From assembly GCA_963754265.1 (NCBI GenBank), contig CAVWFB010000001.1, positions 62,001-126,000 of the forward strand: 64,000 nt of DNA, written 5' to 3'. Below are positions 49,724 through 58,527 of this stretch, piece by piece; positions within the stretch are counted from its first letter, which is position 1; the number at the start of each line of letters is the position of its first letter. The DNA comes from AC-32 sp963754265 (GTDB lineage: Bacteria; Actinomycetota; Thermoleophilia; Gaiellales; Gaiellaceae). The notes beneath the pieces were generated by a model. The model ran no database searches. It was not told the origin of the DNA and saw only the letters and a program-made list of their open reading frames with translations. The translations under genes and the position numbers were made by a program.

Positions 49724-50503
49724 CTACATGCCCATCGAGTGGTAGCCGGCGTCGACGTACAGCGTCGTGGCGGTGACGTTGCGAGCCGCATCGGAGAGCA
49801 GGTAGGCCGCCGCCGCGCCGACGTCGTCCGCGTCGATCGGACGGTGCAGCGGCGAGCGCTCGTCGACGATCGACTCCATGGTCGGGAAGCCGGCGATCGA
49901 GCGCGCGGCGAGCGTCCTCACCGGCCCCGCCGAGATCGCGTTCACCCTGATGTTCTTCGCGCCCAGGTCCCACGCGAGGTAGCGGACGGAGGCGTCGAGC
50001 GTCGCCTTCGCGACGCCCATCACGTTGTAGTGCGGCACCGCGCGCACGCCGCCGAGGTAGGTCATGGTCAGGATCGAGCCGCCGCCGGCCGCCTCCATCA
50101 GCGGCTCGGCCAGCCGCGCACAGGCGACGAGCGAGTACGCCGAGACGTCGACCGCCATCCAGAACCGATCGCGCGGCGTGTCGGTGAAGCGGCCCTCGAG
50201 ATCCTCCGCCGCTGCGTAGGCGACCGAGTGCACGAGCAGGTCCAGCTCGCCGCCGAAGGCCTCCCCCACCTCGCCGAACACCCGCTCGAGGTCGCCGTCG
50301 GCGCGCACGTCGCACGACATCACGAGCGGCGAGCCCACCGACTCCGCCAGCTCGCGGACGTTCTTCTCGATGCGCTCGCCCTGGTAGGTGAACGCGAGCG
50401 TTGCGCCGGCCTGGGCGAGTTGCCGGGCGATCGCCCAGGCGATCGAGCGGCGATTGGCGCAGCCGAGGACGAGACCGCGCTTGCCTGCGAATGAGCCGTC
50501 CAC
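49724..50503 (-). CDS. fabI: Enoyl-[acyl-carrier-protein] reductase (NADH)
   Basis: Catalyses the last reduction of each fatty acid elongation cycle. From the GTG at 50503 the protein is 259 residues. The nucleotide-binding loop is GLVLGCANRRSIAWAIARQL, typical of FabI with the Ser-Ile-Ala-Trp block; LLVHSVAYA follows; the catalytic pair is Tyr-x6-Lys in YNVMGVAKATLDASVRYLA. C-terminal RTLAARSIAGF and VDAGYHSMGM are standard. In the FabI family the target site of triclosan and isoniazid-like inhibitors is this pocket. Frames extending further upstream run into the divergent protease and are rejected. Confidence 0.95.
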   Translation of the reverse strand: MDGSFAGKRGLVLGCANRRSIAWAIARQLAQAGATLAFTYQGERIEKNVRELAESVGSPLVMSCDVRADGDLERVFGEVGEAFGGELDLLVHSVAYAAAEDLEGRFTDTPRDRFWMAVDVSAYSLVACARLAEPLMEAAGGGSILTMTYLGGVRAVPHYNVMGVAKATLDASVRYLAWDLGAKNIRVNAISAGPVRTLAARSIAGFPTMESIVDERSPLHRPIDADDVGAAAAYLLSDAARNVTATTLYVDAGYHSMGM

Positions 50504-50550
50504 GATCGGCGAGTCTACGAAGTCTGGAATCTCCGCTACTCTGAGAGCTC

Positions 50551-53500
50551 TTGCGCCGCCCACTTGTTCTGTCCCTCTCGGCGGCGCTGCTGGTTCTCGC
50601 CACTTCCGCCGCGGCCTCTGCCGAGCTTCGGCCGGTGCGGCTGCCGCAGCGTGGAGAGATCGTTCTTCCACGGGTGCGCCACGGGGTCGTCCGTATTCCC
50701 GCGGGACATGGCTCGGGTGGCGTGACGGTCCTCGTCGGGCTGAACCTGCCTCCACTCGCCGCGCGCTACGGCCCCGGCCTCCAGGCGTTCGGGCCGCGCC
50801 GAAAGCTCGACAGCACGAGCTCGACCTCGCGCGCCTACCTCGCCCGGATCGAGCGCGCGCAGGCCCTCGCGGCGCGCAGGCTCAGACATGCGATCCCGAA
50901 GGCGAGGATCTTCCAGCGCTACAAGGTGATCCTCGACGGCTTCGCCGTCCGCCTTCCCTACCGCGACCTGCCGCGCCTCTTCCACGTCGCGGGAGTACGA
51001 AAGGTCTACCCGAGCCTGCGCTACCACCTGGACACGAACAAGAGCCCCGCGGTGATCAAGGCGGACACGTTCTGGGCGACGACCGGCGGCTTCGGCCAGG
51101 GGATCAAGATCGGCGTCGTCGACGACGGGGTCGACGGGTCGAACCCGTTCTTCAACCCGGCCGGCTTCTCGTACCCAGCGGGCTTTCCGAAGGGCGCTCG
51201 GAAGTTCACGACGCCCAAGGTGATCGTCGCCCGCTCCTTCCCCGGCCCCGGCTCTGGCGCGCAGGGCCGGCTTCCGCTCTGGCGGCCCGGCTCCTTCCAC
51301 GGCACCCACGTCGCCGGGATCGCGGCGGGCGTCGCGGGAACGGTCGTGACCGCCGAGGGCGACCATCCGGCCGTCTCCGGGCTCTCGGGCATCGCACCGC
51401 GCGCCTGGATCGGCAACTACCGCGTGTTCAACGTGCCTGTCCTGACCGGCGGGCTCGACGCCTTCACGCCCCAGATCGTGCTCGCCTTCGAGTCCGCCGT
51501 GAACGACGGCATGGACGTGATCAACTTCTCGGGCGGAGGCCCCGAGGCCGATCCGTCGAGCGACGCGCTGATCCAGGCACTCGAGAACGTCGCTGCTGCC
51601 GGTGTCGTGCCCGTGATCTCGGCCGGAAACGACCGGGACGACTTCGGGCTCGGCTCGGTCGGATCCCCGAGCAACGCACCGTCGGCGATCTCGGTGGCGG
51701 CGTCCTCCAACCTCCACGTCTTCGGCCCGGAGCTGACGGTGACCAGCTCGGGTGCCCCCGCCGGCATCGAGCACGTGCCTTTCGCCTACAACTTCCACGT
51801 TCCCACGCCCTGGGAGGACACCGACCAGCCGCTGGTGGACGTCGGGACGATCACCGGCACAGACGGCAAGCCGGTAGAGCGTCACGCCTGCGGGAGCACG
51901 GGCTCCGACCCGAACGATCCCCGCTCCTCGACCCTCCCGGCCCGCTCGCTGGCCGGCGTCGTCGCGCTCGTCTCGCGCGGAGGGTGCACGTTCGACTCGA
52001 AGGTCGAGCGTGTTCGCGCCGCCGGAGCCGACGGGATCATCCTCGTCGACAACCGCTTCAGCGAGCCGAATCAGATCCCGATCCGGCTCGGACTGAGCGC
52101 CGGGATGATCTCCGACCTCGATGGGGCGAACATCCGGGCCTTCATGGCGGCGAACGGCGGACGCGCGACCTTCCGGGTCTCGGGCGAGCTCACGCCGCAC
52201 GAGATCCAGACCGGCCGCAGCGGAGTGATCACGAGCTTCTCCTCCGCCGGGCCGACGAACTTCGACCATCGGCTCAAGCCCGACGTGACGGCTCCAGGCG
52301 GGCAGATCCTCTCCTCGACGCTGCAGGAGTTCGCCGGCGCTCCGTTCGCCGTGTTCGACGGCACCAGCATGGCCGCCCCGCACGTGTCGGGCGCGGCGGC
52401 GCTCCTGCTGCAGCAGCACCCGGGCTGGACGCCGGAGCAGGTGAAGTCGGCGCTGACCACCTCGGCCGCGCCGGCCTGGGGCGACACCGCCCGAACGCAC
52501 GAGGCGTCGGTGCTGCTCGAAGGGGGCGGCCTCATCGACGTCGCCGCGGCCGACAACCCGAAGCTCTTCGCCGATCCGACCTCGCTCTCGTACGGCTACC
52601 TCACGACCACGGAATCCGCCGTGCGCAAGCCCTTGCTCCTCTCGCTGAGCGATGCCGGAGCCGGCGGCGGCGCCTGGACGATCTCGATCGATCCGCAGGC
52701 CGCCACCTCCGGCGCCTCCATCACGCCGGCAACCTCCTCGGTGACGATCGCTCCCGGCGGTGTCGTCGACGTTCCGGTCGTCGCCTCCGCCAGCCAGGGT
52801 GCCCCCACCGGCGACAACTACGGCTTCGTCGTGCTGACTCGCGGCGCCGACCGGCTCCGCGTTCCCTACTACTTCTCCGTCCAGTTGCCGCAGATCGCGC
52901 GCGCGCCGCGCGTGACGATCAAGCGCAACCAGCTCGGCTTCACGAACCGCGGGACGTCATACGTCGACAACTACCGCTTCCCGACCGAGCCGTTCGGGCC
53001 GCCACCCGACTACTCCGGGAAGACGTTCAACGAGGACGGCGCCGAGCACGTCTACACCGTGCGGGTCAACTCGCACGTCGCCAACGCCGGGGTGGCCGTC
53101 GTCGCCGCGGGGCAGGGCGCACTCGTCGAGCCGTGGTTCCTCGGCTCCCTGAACGAGAACGACGTGCAGGGCTACTCGGGAACGCCCGTCAACGTGAACG
53201 GGCTGACGTTCGAGTACCAGTTCGACAACGGCGTGGCCGCGCTGGACTTCCCGCACGAGGGGCGCTACTTCGTCTCCGTCGACTCTCGCGCCGATCCGTA
53301 CACGAACGAGCCCCTGCGAGGGGCCTACGTCCTCCACTACTGGCAGAACGACGTCACGCCGCCCCGCTTCCGCTTCCTGACGAAGGTCGTGAGCGCAGGC
53401 CGGCCGATGCTCGCGGGGATCGCAACCGATCGCGGGGCAGGGGTGGATCCGCTCTCGCTCGTGATCGGCTACAAGCAGACGCTGCTGCTCGCGGCGCTCT

Positions 53501-53961
53501 ACGACCCGGGCACGGGGCTCGCCCTCTGGCCGCTCACCCTCGGGCCGAAGGTCGGCGTCGGGAGAACCCCGGTGATCGCGGTCGCCTCCGACTACCAGGA
53601 GTCGAAGAACGTCGACCAGGCGGGCGCGAACGTGCTCCCGAACACGGCCTTCCGCGCCTTGAGGCTTCGCGTCGTCGCGAAGCCGACCGCCACCTGGCTG
53701 CTGCCGAAAGCGCGGACGTGCGCCCGCAAGGTGGAGAGCCTGTTCGTCACGGCGGGCTCGGCGAAGGGCGTCCGCTCGGTTCGGTTCCTCGACGGCCGGG
53801 CCAAGATCGCGAAGGTCACGCGGAGCATCGAGGGCCTCTACCTGACCACGTGGCGGACGGCCAAGGCCGGCCGCGGGAAGCACGTGCTGCGGGCGGTCGT
53901 GACCGACCGGCGCGGCAAGACCGCGTCCGTGACGCGGATCCTGCGCGTGTGTCACAAGTAG
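50551..53961 (+). CDS. Secreted subtilisin-like serine protease (S8) with PA-type insertion
   Basis: A 1136-residue exported protease with TTG start and signal peptide (LVLSLSAALLVLATSAAASA). An inhibitor-I9-like propeptide (FAVRLPYRDLPRLFHVAGVRKVYPS) precedes the catalytic domain. Triad: Asp near 191 (KIGVVDDGVDG), His near 253 (HGTHVAGI) and Ser near 605 (GTSMAAPHVSGAAALL). A PA-like domain is inserted around residues 430-510 (LAGVVALVSRGGCTFDSKV). After the protease come several beta-sandwich modules, including a fibronectin-like region and a C-terminal segment with conserved Cys (RTCARKVESL and VCHK end). It probably degrades proteins outside the cell. The 3-prime end overlaps the SDR gene by 13 bp. 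Confidence 0.93.
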   Translation: MRRPLVLSLSAALLVLATSAAASAELRPVRLPQRGEIVLPRVRHGVVRIPAGHGSGGVTVLVGLNLPPLAARYGPGLQAFGPRRKLDSTSSTSRAYLARIERAQALAARRLRHAIPKARIFQRYKVILDGFAVRLPYRDLPRLFHVAGVRKVYPSLRYHLDTNKSPAVIKADTFWATTGGFGQGIKIGVVDDGVDGSNPFFNPAGFSYPAGFPKGARKFTTPKVIVARSFPGPGSGAQGRLPLWRPGSFHGTHVAGIAAGVAGTVVTAEGDHPAVSGLSGIAPRAWIGNYRVFNVPVLTGGLDAFTPQIVLAFESAVNDGMDVINFSGGGPEADPSSDALIQALENVAAAGVVPVISAGNDRDDFGLGSVGSPSNAPSAISVAASSNLHVFGPELTVTSSGAPAGIEHVPFAYNFHVPTPWEDTDQPLVDVGTITGTDGKPVERHACGSTGSDPNDPRSSTLPARSLAGVVALVSRGGCTFDSKVERVRAAGADGIILVDNRFSEPNQIPIRLGLSAGMISDLDGANIRAFMAANGGRATFRVSGELTPHEIQTGRSGVITSFSSAGPTNFDHRLKPDVTAPGGQILSSTLQEFAGAPFAVFDGTSMAAPHVSGAAALLLQQHPGWTPEQVKSALTTSAAPAWGDTARTHEASVLLEGGGLIDVAAADNPKLFADPTSLSYGYLTTTESAVRKPLLLSLSDAGAGGGAWTISIDPQAATSGASITPATSSVTIAPGGVVDVPVVASASQGAPTGDNYGFVVLTRGADRLRVPYYFSVQLPQIARAPRVTIKRNQLGFTNRGTSYVDNYRFPTEPFGPPPDYSGKTFNEDGAEHVYTVRVNSHVANAGVAVVAAGQGALVEPWFLGSLNENDVQGYSGTPVNVNGLTFEYQFDNGVAALDFPHEGRYFVSVDSRADPYTNEPLRGAYVLHYWQNDVTPPRFRFLTKVVSAGRPMLAGIATDRGAGVDPLSLVIGYKQTLLLAALYDPGTGLALWPLTLGPKVGVGRTPVIAVASDYQESKNVDQAGANVLPNTAFRALRLRVVAKPTATWLLPKARTCARKVESLFVTAGSAKGVRSVRFLDGRAKIAKVTRSIEGLYLTTWRTAKAGRGKHVLRAVVTDRRGKTASVTRILRVCHK

Positions 53962-54710
53962 CGGTCGTCACCGGCGGCTCCAGCGGGATCGGGGCCTCGG
54001 TGGCTCGCGCGCTGTCCGCCCGCGGCTGGCATTGCGTTGTGATCGCGCGCGGCGAGGAGCGGCTGCGGCCGCTCGCGGAGGAGCTCGGAGCCGAATGGGA
54101 GACGTGCGACGTCGGCGACCGGGAGGCGGTCGACCGAGCCGCGGCGGCGATCGTCGAGCGGCACCCCAAGGTCGGTCTGCTCGTGAACAACGCCGGCGTT
54201 CCGGGCCGGGGTACCTTCCTGCGGCTGCCGCCGGAGCGGATCGAGGAGATCACGAACACCAACTACCTCGGCAACGTCTGGTGCCTACGCGCGTTCCTGC
54301 CGGCGCTCGAGGCCGCGGCGCCTGCCGACGTCGTCAACGTCGTCTCGGTCGCGGGCACCGTCGCGGCCGGAAGCGGCGGTCCCTACACGGCCTCCAAGCA
54401 CGCCCAGCTCGCCTTCTCGCGGTCGGCTCGGAGCGAGCTGGACCCGCGGGGAATCCGCGTCCACACGATTCTCCCGGGCTTCGTCGAGACCGCGGGGTTT
54501 CCGCAGCGGAGCCGCTTCTCCAACCGCCTCGTGCGCGGGTTGGTGGTCGACCCCGAGCTCGTGGCCGAGCGGATCATGAAGGCGCTGGAACACGACCCCA
54601 AGGAGGTGTTCGTGCCCGGCTGGTACCGCGTCGCTCCGCTCGCGCAAGCGCTTGCACCGGGTCTCGTGGCGCGCATCGGCGTGCGTGGGATCCGCCCGTC
54701 CGGCGACTAA
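53949..54710 (+). CDS. Short-chain dehydrogenase/reductase (classical SDR)
   Basis: A 253-residue NAD(P)-dependent oxidoreductase. The GTG start at 53949 overlaps the protease end. The Rossmann loop is AVVTGGSSGIGASVARAL, NNAGVPGRG is the typical NNAG, VVNVVSVAG is followed by catalytic YTASKHAQLAFSRS (Tyr and Lys), and PGFVETAGF follows. A C-terminal extension (VFVPGWYRVAPLAQALAPGLVARIGVRGI) resembles membrane-associated SDRs. Substrate is unknown. The long frame running back to 50388 is an antisense artefact. Next downstream is a MarR gene. Confidence 0.9.
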   Translation: MSQVAVVTGGSSGIGASVARALSARGWHCVVIARGEERLRPLAEELGAEWETCDVGDREAVDRAAAAIVERHPKVGLLVNNAGVPGRGTFLRLPPERIEEITNTNYLGNVWCLRAFLPALEAAAPADVVNVVSVAGTVAAGSGGPYTASKHAQLAFSRSARSELDPRGIRVHTILPGFVETAGFPQRSRFSNRLVRGLVVDPELVAERIMKALEHDPKEVFVPGWYRVAPLAQALAPGLVARIGVRGIRPSGD

Positions 54711-54719
54711 GATTGCGCC

Positions 54720-55136
54720 ATCGAGGGTGAGCTCACCGCCGCGGAGGTAGCCAGGGTCGCCGAGTTTCGAGCCGCCCTGAGGCTCTTCCTGCGCACGTCT
54801 GAGCGCAACGCGCGTGCCGCACAGCTGACGCCGCAGCGCTACCTGCTCCTGCTGATGATCAAGGGCGCCGCAGACCACAGCGAGCAGTCGACCGTGACCG
54901 AGCTCGCCGAGCGGCTCCAGCTCGCCCAGAGCACGGTCACCGAGCTCGTGCGCCGCGCCGAGGAGACCGGGCTCGTCGAGCGGGAGCGCTCGAGCGAGGA
55001 CGGCCGAATCGCGTTCCTGCGCCTGACTCCGGAGGGCGAGCGGCGACTGGCGCAGTCGTTCACAAGCAACGAGAAGGAACGACAGGCGCTTGCCGGCGCG
55101 TTCGCGTCTCTGGAGGGCCGGCTGTCCGAATCCTGA
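54720..55136 (+). CDS. MarR family transcriptional regulator
   Basis: The winged-helix domain is clear: LTPQRYLLLLMIKGA, STVTELAERLQLAQSTVTELVRRAEETGLVERERSSEDGRIAFLRLTPEGERRL. The start is problematic: the frame is open from 54711, just after the SDR stop, but has no ATG, GTG or TTG before the internal ATG at 54855, which lies inside the domain. ATC at 54720 is the most likely non-standard start, or a base is in error. The stop TGA at 55134-55136 overlaps CTG of the MFS frame. It probably regulates the transporter and redox genes that follow. Confidence 0.75.
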   Translation: MEGELTAAEVARVAEFRAALRLFLRTSERNARAAQLTPQRYLLLLMIKGAADHSEQSTVTELAERLQLAQSTVTELVRRAEETGLVERERSSEDGRIAFLRLTPEGERRLAQSFTSNEKERQALAGAFASLEGRLSES

Positions 55137-55812
55137 GGCGGTTCCCCCGCGATTTCTGGGTGTTGCTCGCCGGGGACGGCGTGTCGCATCTCGGGTATGG
55201 GATCTTCGCGCCCTACGTGGCGCTCTACCTGACCGGGCCGATCGGCGCCTCGAACACTGCGACCGGGCTCGTGCTGGCTGCCTGGGGCCTCGTCGGCCTC
55301 CTGACCGCACCTTTCGGCGGGCTGCTCTCGGACCGTCTCGGCCGCAGGCCGCTGATCCTCGGCGGGCTCCCTCCAGCGTCTGGGTGCTGCTCCTGCTCGT
55401 GCCGCTCTGGGGACTCTGCTTCTCGATGATGCGCCCGGCGATGCGCCTGTCGCTCGGAGCGCTGCTGAACGGGCTCGCGGTCTTCCTGCTGCTGCCGTTC
55501 ACGGGGATCGCGATAGTGGTCGTCTCGATCGTCCTCCTGACCGCAGGCGAGATCCTGCTCGCCCCTGTCTCGAGCGCGCTCGCGGCAACGCTCGCGCCGG
55601 AGCGCCTACGCGGCTCGTACCGGAGCGTCCTGGACTGCGGTTACAGCGCCGCGTCGATGCCCGCAGTCGCGCTCGGGCTCTTCCTCGTCGGGCGCGGCGA
55701 CTTCGAGTGGTTGCTGGGCGCCGCGCCGCTCGTCGCACTGGCGGCGACGGTGTGCTTCTCCGCACTACCCGGGAAGGGAACCGACGTGCAACCCGTTGTA
55801 GAGGCGGTATGA
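55133..55812 (+). pseudogene. Broken MFS transporter (N- and C-terminal parts, middle missing)
   Basis: The 5-prime frame encodes FPRDFWVLLAGDGVSHLGYGIFAPYVALYLTGP, LVLAAWGLVGLLTAPFGGLLSDRLGRRPLILGG: the first two or three helices and the MFS motif A. After about 55370 the frame shifts and continues with VWVLLLLVPLWGLCFSMMRPAMRLSLGALL, ILLAPVSSALAATLAPERLRGSYRSVLDCG and LGLFLVGRGDFEWLLGAAPLVALAATVCFSALPG, which matches the C-terminal half. Total is about 226 codons versus about 400 in the family, so several helices are missing as well as one frameshift. A working transporter is not expected. It is coupled to the next gene by ATGA. Confidence 0.7.
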
Positions 55813-56111
55813 AAATCGAGTTCCTCTTCTGGCGCGAGTGCCCGTCGCACCCCGAGGCACGGGCGCTTCTGGACGAGGTACTCGCCGCGCGTGGGCTCGA
55901 CGCCGAAGTCGAAGAGCGCGAGGTCACGACGACCGAGGAGGCGGAGGAGCTCGCGTTTCCGGGCTCGCCGACGATCCGCGTCGACGGCCGCGACGTGGAT
56001 CCCGCCGGAGCCGGGTCGCGACCCGCGTTGACCTGCCGCATCTACCACCGACCCGACGGGCGCGTCTTGCCCGTCCCGACCCGAGAGCAAATCGAGGAGG
56101 CGCTGGGATGA
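55809..56111 (+). CDS. Small thioredoxin-fold protein of the DF (seleno)protein type, Cys form
   Basis: A 100-residue protein from the ATG at 55809. It opens KIEFLFWRECPSHPEARALLDEVL with a single cysteine in a Cys-Pro-Ser-His motif, then a glutaredoxin-like fold with EEREVTTTEEAEELAFPGSPTIRVDGRDVDP, ending with Cys in RPALTCRIYHRPDGR. Homologues are thioredoxin-like proteins of unknown role, and some are annotated as selenoproteins with Sec at the first Cys. In this copy it is Cys. It sits in an MFS-DF-redoxin operon with 4-bp overlaps at both ends. Confidence 0.65.
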   Translation: MKIEFLFWRECPSHPEARALLDEVLAARGLDAEVEEREVTTTEEAEELAFPGSPTIRVDGRDVDPAGAGSRPALTCRIYHRPDGRVLPVPTREQIEEALG

Positions 56112-56635
56112 GCGTTGGACTTGGAACCGAGGCCCCGCAGTTCGACCTGCCGGGCGTGGACGGACAGAACCACTCGCTGGACTCCTACGCGGACGCCGAC
56201 GTGCTCGTCCTCGTGCAGTCGTGCAACCACTGTCCGTACGTCCAGGCGTGGGATCAGCGGCTGAACGCGGTCGCACGCGACTACGCCGACCGCGGCGTAC
56301 GGGTGGTCGCGATCAACTCGAACGACGCAGCGAGCCACCCCGAGGACTCCTTCGAGGAGATGCAGAAGCGCGCCGCTGCGCAGGGCTTCGTCTTCGACTA
56401 CCTCTACGACGAGCCCCAGGCGGTGGCGACGGAGCTGGCGTCCGAGCGGACCCCAGAGGTCTTCCTGTTCGACCGAAACAGGCAGCTCGTTTACCACGGC
56501 GCGATCGACGACTCGCGGGACGAGGACAGCGTGAGCCAGCAGTACCTGCGCGACGCGCTCGACGCCGTTCTGTCGGGGCAGGAACCAGTGCTGAGCGAGA
56601 CCCCGCCTGTCGGCTGCACCGTCAAATGGAAGTGA
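56108..56635 (+). CDS. Thioredoxin-family redoxin (AhpC/TSA-like, CNHCPYV type)
   Basis: A 175-residue protein starting at the ATG 56108, which overlaps the previous stop as ATGA. It shows GTEAPQFDLPGVDGQNHSLDSYADADVLVLVQ, then active-site SCNHCPYVQAWDQRLNAVARDYADRGV, a catalytic-type Asn in INSNDAASHPEDSFEEM and the C-terminal GCTVKWK signature. The CxxC-like Cys-Asn-His-Cys suggests a disulfide reductase or peroxiredoxin-like role. It ends the small redox operon. The bases 56636-56759 have no gene. Confidence 0.85.
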   Translation: MSVGLGTEAPQFDLPGVDGQNHSLDSYADADVLVLVQSCNHCPYVQAWDQRLNAVARDYADRGVRVVAINSNDAASHPEDSFEEMQKRAAAQGFVFDYLYDEPQAVATELASERTPEVFLFDRNRQLVYHGAIDDSRDEDSVSQQYLRDALDAVLSGQEPVLSETPPVGCTVKWK

Positions 56636-56759
56636 CGTATGTGCAAGCGCGTGACCACCCGCGGCTCTGACGGGGAGGCGTCGGAGTGAGAGCGGCTTGT
56701 TCTCGTCCTCGGCGACAACCCGAGCGAGCACGTCCACCTCGCGTTTCTGTGGACGTGCC

Positions 56760-56924
56760 CATGCTTTATCGCGCCTCGCAGGATTCCGCGAACGCATTCT
56801 CGAATTCGCGATCCCGCGCCTTCTAGGAATTGCCCGTGCGTAGCCTCGACACGGGCGATCGCAGTATCGAGCTTCTGTTCGATCGAGAATGCTGTGCCTT
56901 GAGGTCGAGCAGCGGCACATTCAT
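56760..56924 (-). pseudogene. N-terminal remnant of a DegT/DnrJ/EryC1-type aminotransferase
   Basis: From ATG 56924 the minus strand reads MNVPLLDLKAQHS, then in a second frame IEQKLDTAIARVEATHGQFL, then in a third frame EFENAFAESCEAR and later SMGTST. Together these follow the start of PLP-dependent nucleotide-sugar aminotransferases. Only about 55 codons survive and at least two frameshifts are present, so the gene is dead. It lies at the downstream edge of the polysaccharide locus. Confidence 0.55.
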
Positions 56925-56931
56925 CGAGGCG

Positions 56932-58527
56932 TCATCGTTTGTCCCGCGGATCACCTCGGCGCGGGATGCACAGGCGTCTGACGCGGCGGTACCCATCGAG
57001 GAACTCGTACCGTGAATCGAATGTGAACGTGTGAGTGCGCTCGACCCCGGGCATCCAGCCCGACTCGATCCTGTCCACCGGCGTCTCGTGGTACTCGTCC
57101 GGCGATAGCACATCGACCCGGTTCAGGACCACGGCCTCGCCGTACTCGCGCGAGCAGTCCTGTCCCGGCCGGATGAGGATGCCTCCCCGCCTGAACAACC
57201 GGCCGGCCGGGCGAGCCCTACCCGGGTCGGTCACTATTGGGTTACGCGGATGAGCGCGCCACTCCCCGTCCAGCGAGCGAGACGAGAACAACCGTAACTC
57301 GCCCCGGTCTTCGGGGCCCTCGGTGACCATTGCGAACAGCCACAGGAGGCCGTCCTCGATGTGCAACGTGGCGTCGACCGCGGTGACCCCGTCGATTAGC
57401 ACCCGGTGGAGCCGCCATTCGTCGGGGAACTCGACCGCACGGTAGAGCTCGATTCGGTCCACCTCACCGGTTTCGGGAAGCATGTAGATCGCCCCCTCGT
57501 GCTCGAATACGAACGGATAGGAGAGGTGATGGTCGCCTTCGAGAGCCCTGCGCGGCGGCGACCACGCGCCGTCCGACTCGGCCGCGGAGACCGAGATCAC
57601 CGCCCGGCGGGCCGCGTACGAGTAATCCTCGACAAACAGGTAGTGGCGGCCGTTGACTTCGATCGGAAATGGGTCAGCGAGATAGCGCCCGGCGGGGTTC
57701 GGCAAGGCGCGTATGGGTCCCACCTCGCGGCCGTCGGCCGCTCGCGTGCGCACCGCGACGAACCACTCCCCACGGCGCCAAGCCGTACGGCTCCTGGCCG
57801 CTACTCCCCGTACCGCCGTGTGCGCCGCATGACCGATGGTGACAGCCGGTGTGGGCATCCTCGACAACTCGACAAGTTCATCTCCAGGTGGAAGGGGGCC
57901 GCCGTCGCGCTGGAGCGACCGCAGGCTGCGCAGCACAAGGTGTGCCGACGCCCACGCCGCTGCGTCTCGCGTTCGCGCCAACGACAGTGGATCCGCACGA
58001 ACTGTGTCTCGCGCAACTACTCGCGCGGAATCGTCGTCGAGAACGACGACGGTCGTAGTGGCCCTGTCGTCCTGCCCGTTCAGCTCCCAGAAGCGGCTCG
58101 GGGCGCTCGCCGGACGGCCGTCGTCCATGGGAGCGATGGCCCACACGCCATACCGCGGAGCCCGACCCTTCCAGGAGGTGCGATCGGCCGGCAGGAACGA
58201 CACGACTACGTCGAGCGGGCCGACACCCGCGGACATCGTCCGCCCAGAGGAGATCCGTGAAAGGTCGGTGTGGCGCATGGCAGCTGGCGAACCAAAAACC
58301 CTCGTGTCCACCCACTGGTAGAGGCGGTAGGTCAGGTGGCGCGCGCCCCGCTCCGAGCCGGCCACCGGCGGCAGTACCCGCACACTTCCCGCCAGTACCA
58401 CCGCCGTGAGCTCAAACGCATCCCGGGTGTCGATCTGCGTAACGGTCCATTCGACCCATTCCGGCACGGCGAGAGACTCGACAAGGACCGCCACGCGCAA
58501 CGCGCCCGCGTTTGAGTCACCCGACAC
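56932..58527 (-). CDS. Formyltransferase-like domain fused to a GINT1-type beta-propeller (glycan-related)
   Basis: A 531-residue protein with GTG start. The first half (about residues 1-230) resembles formyltransferase-family proteins of glycan clusters: LRVAVLVESLAVPEWVEWTV, LDVVVSFLPADR and YGVWAIAPMDDGRPASAPSRFWELNGQDD. The second half (about 255-520) is a five-bladed propeller like the N-terminal domain of glucosamine inositolphosphorylceramide transferase: YLADPFPIEVNGRHYLFVEDYSYAARRAVISV, HLSYPFVFEHEGAIYMLPETG and RLFRRGGILIRPGQDCSREYGEAVVL. A role in glycan synthesis is inferred from context. It follows the glycosyltransferase genes. Confidence 0.65.
   Translation of the reverse strand: MSGDSNAGALRVAVLVESLAVPEWVEWTVTQIDTRDAFELTAVVLAGSVRVLPPVAGSERGARHLTYRLYQWVDTRVFGSPAAMRHTDLSRISSGRTMSAGVGPLDVVVSFLPADRTSWKGRAPRYGVWAIAPMDDGRPASAPSRFWELNGQDDRATTTVVVLDDDSARVVARDTVRADPLSLARTRDAAAWASAHLVLRSLRSLQRDGGPLPPGDELVELSRMPTPAVTIGHAAHTAVRGVAARSRTAWRRGEWFVAVRTRAADGREVGPIRALPNPAGRYLADPFPIEVNGRHYLFVEDYSYAARRAVISVSAAESDGAWSPPRRALEGDHHLSYPFVFEHEGAIYMLPETGEVDRIELYRAVEFPDEWRLHRVLIDGVTAVDATLHIEDGLLWLFAMVTEGPEDRGELRLFSSRSLDGEWRAHPRNPIVTDPGRARPAGRLFRRGGILIRPGQDCSREYGEAVVLNRVDVLSPDEYHETPVDRIESGWMPGVERTHTFTFDSRYEFLDGYRRVRRLCIPRRGDPRDKR

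Noticed and set aside
50536..52500. 654-codon minus-strand frame opposite the subtilisin
   Set aside because: Antisense of the protease with intact D-H-S triad; Arg/Gly-rich shadow.
50388..53948. Long plus-strand extension upstream of the SDR
   Set aside because: Only the last 253 codons have SDR motifs; the rest is another frame of the protease gene.
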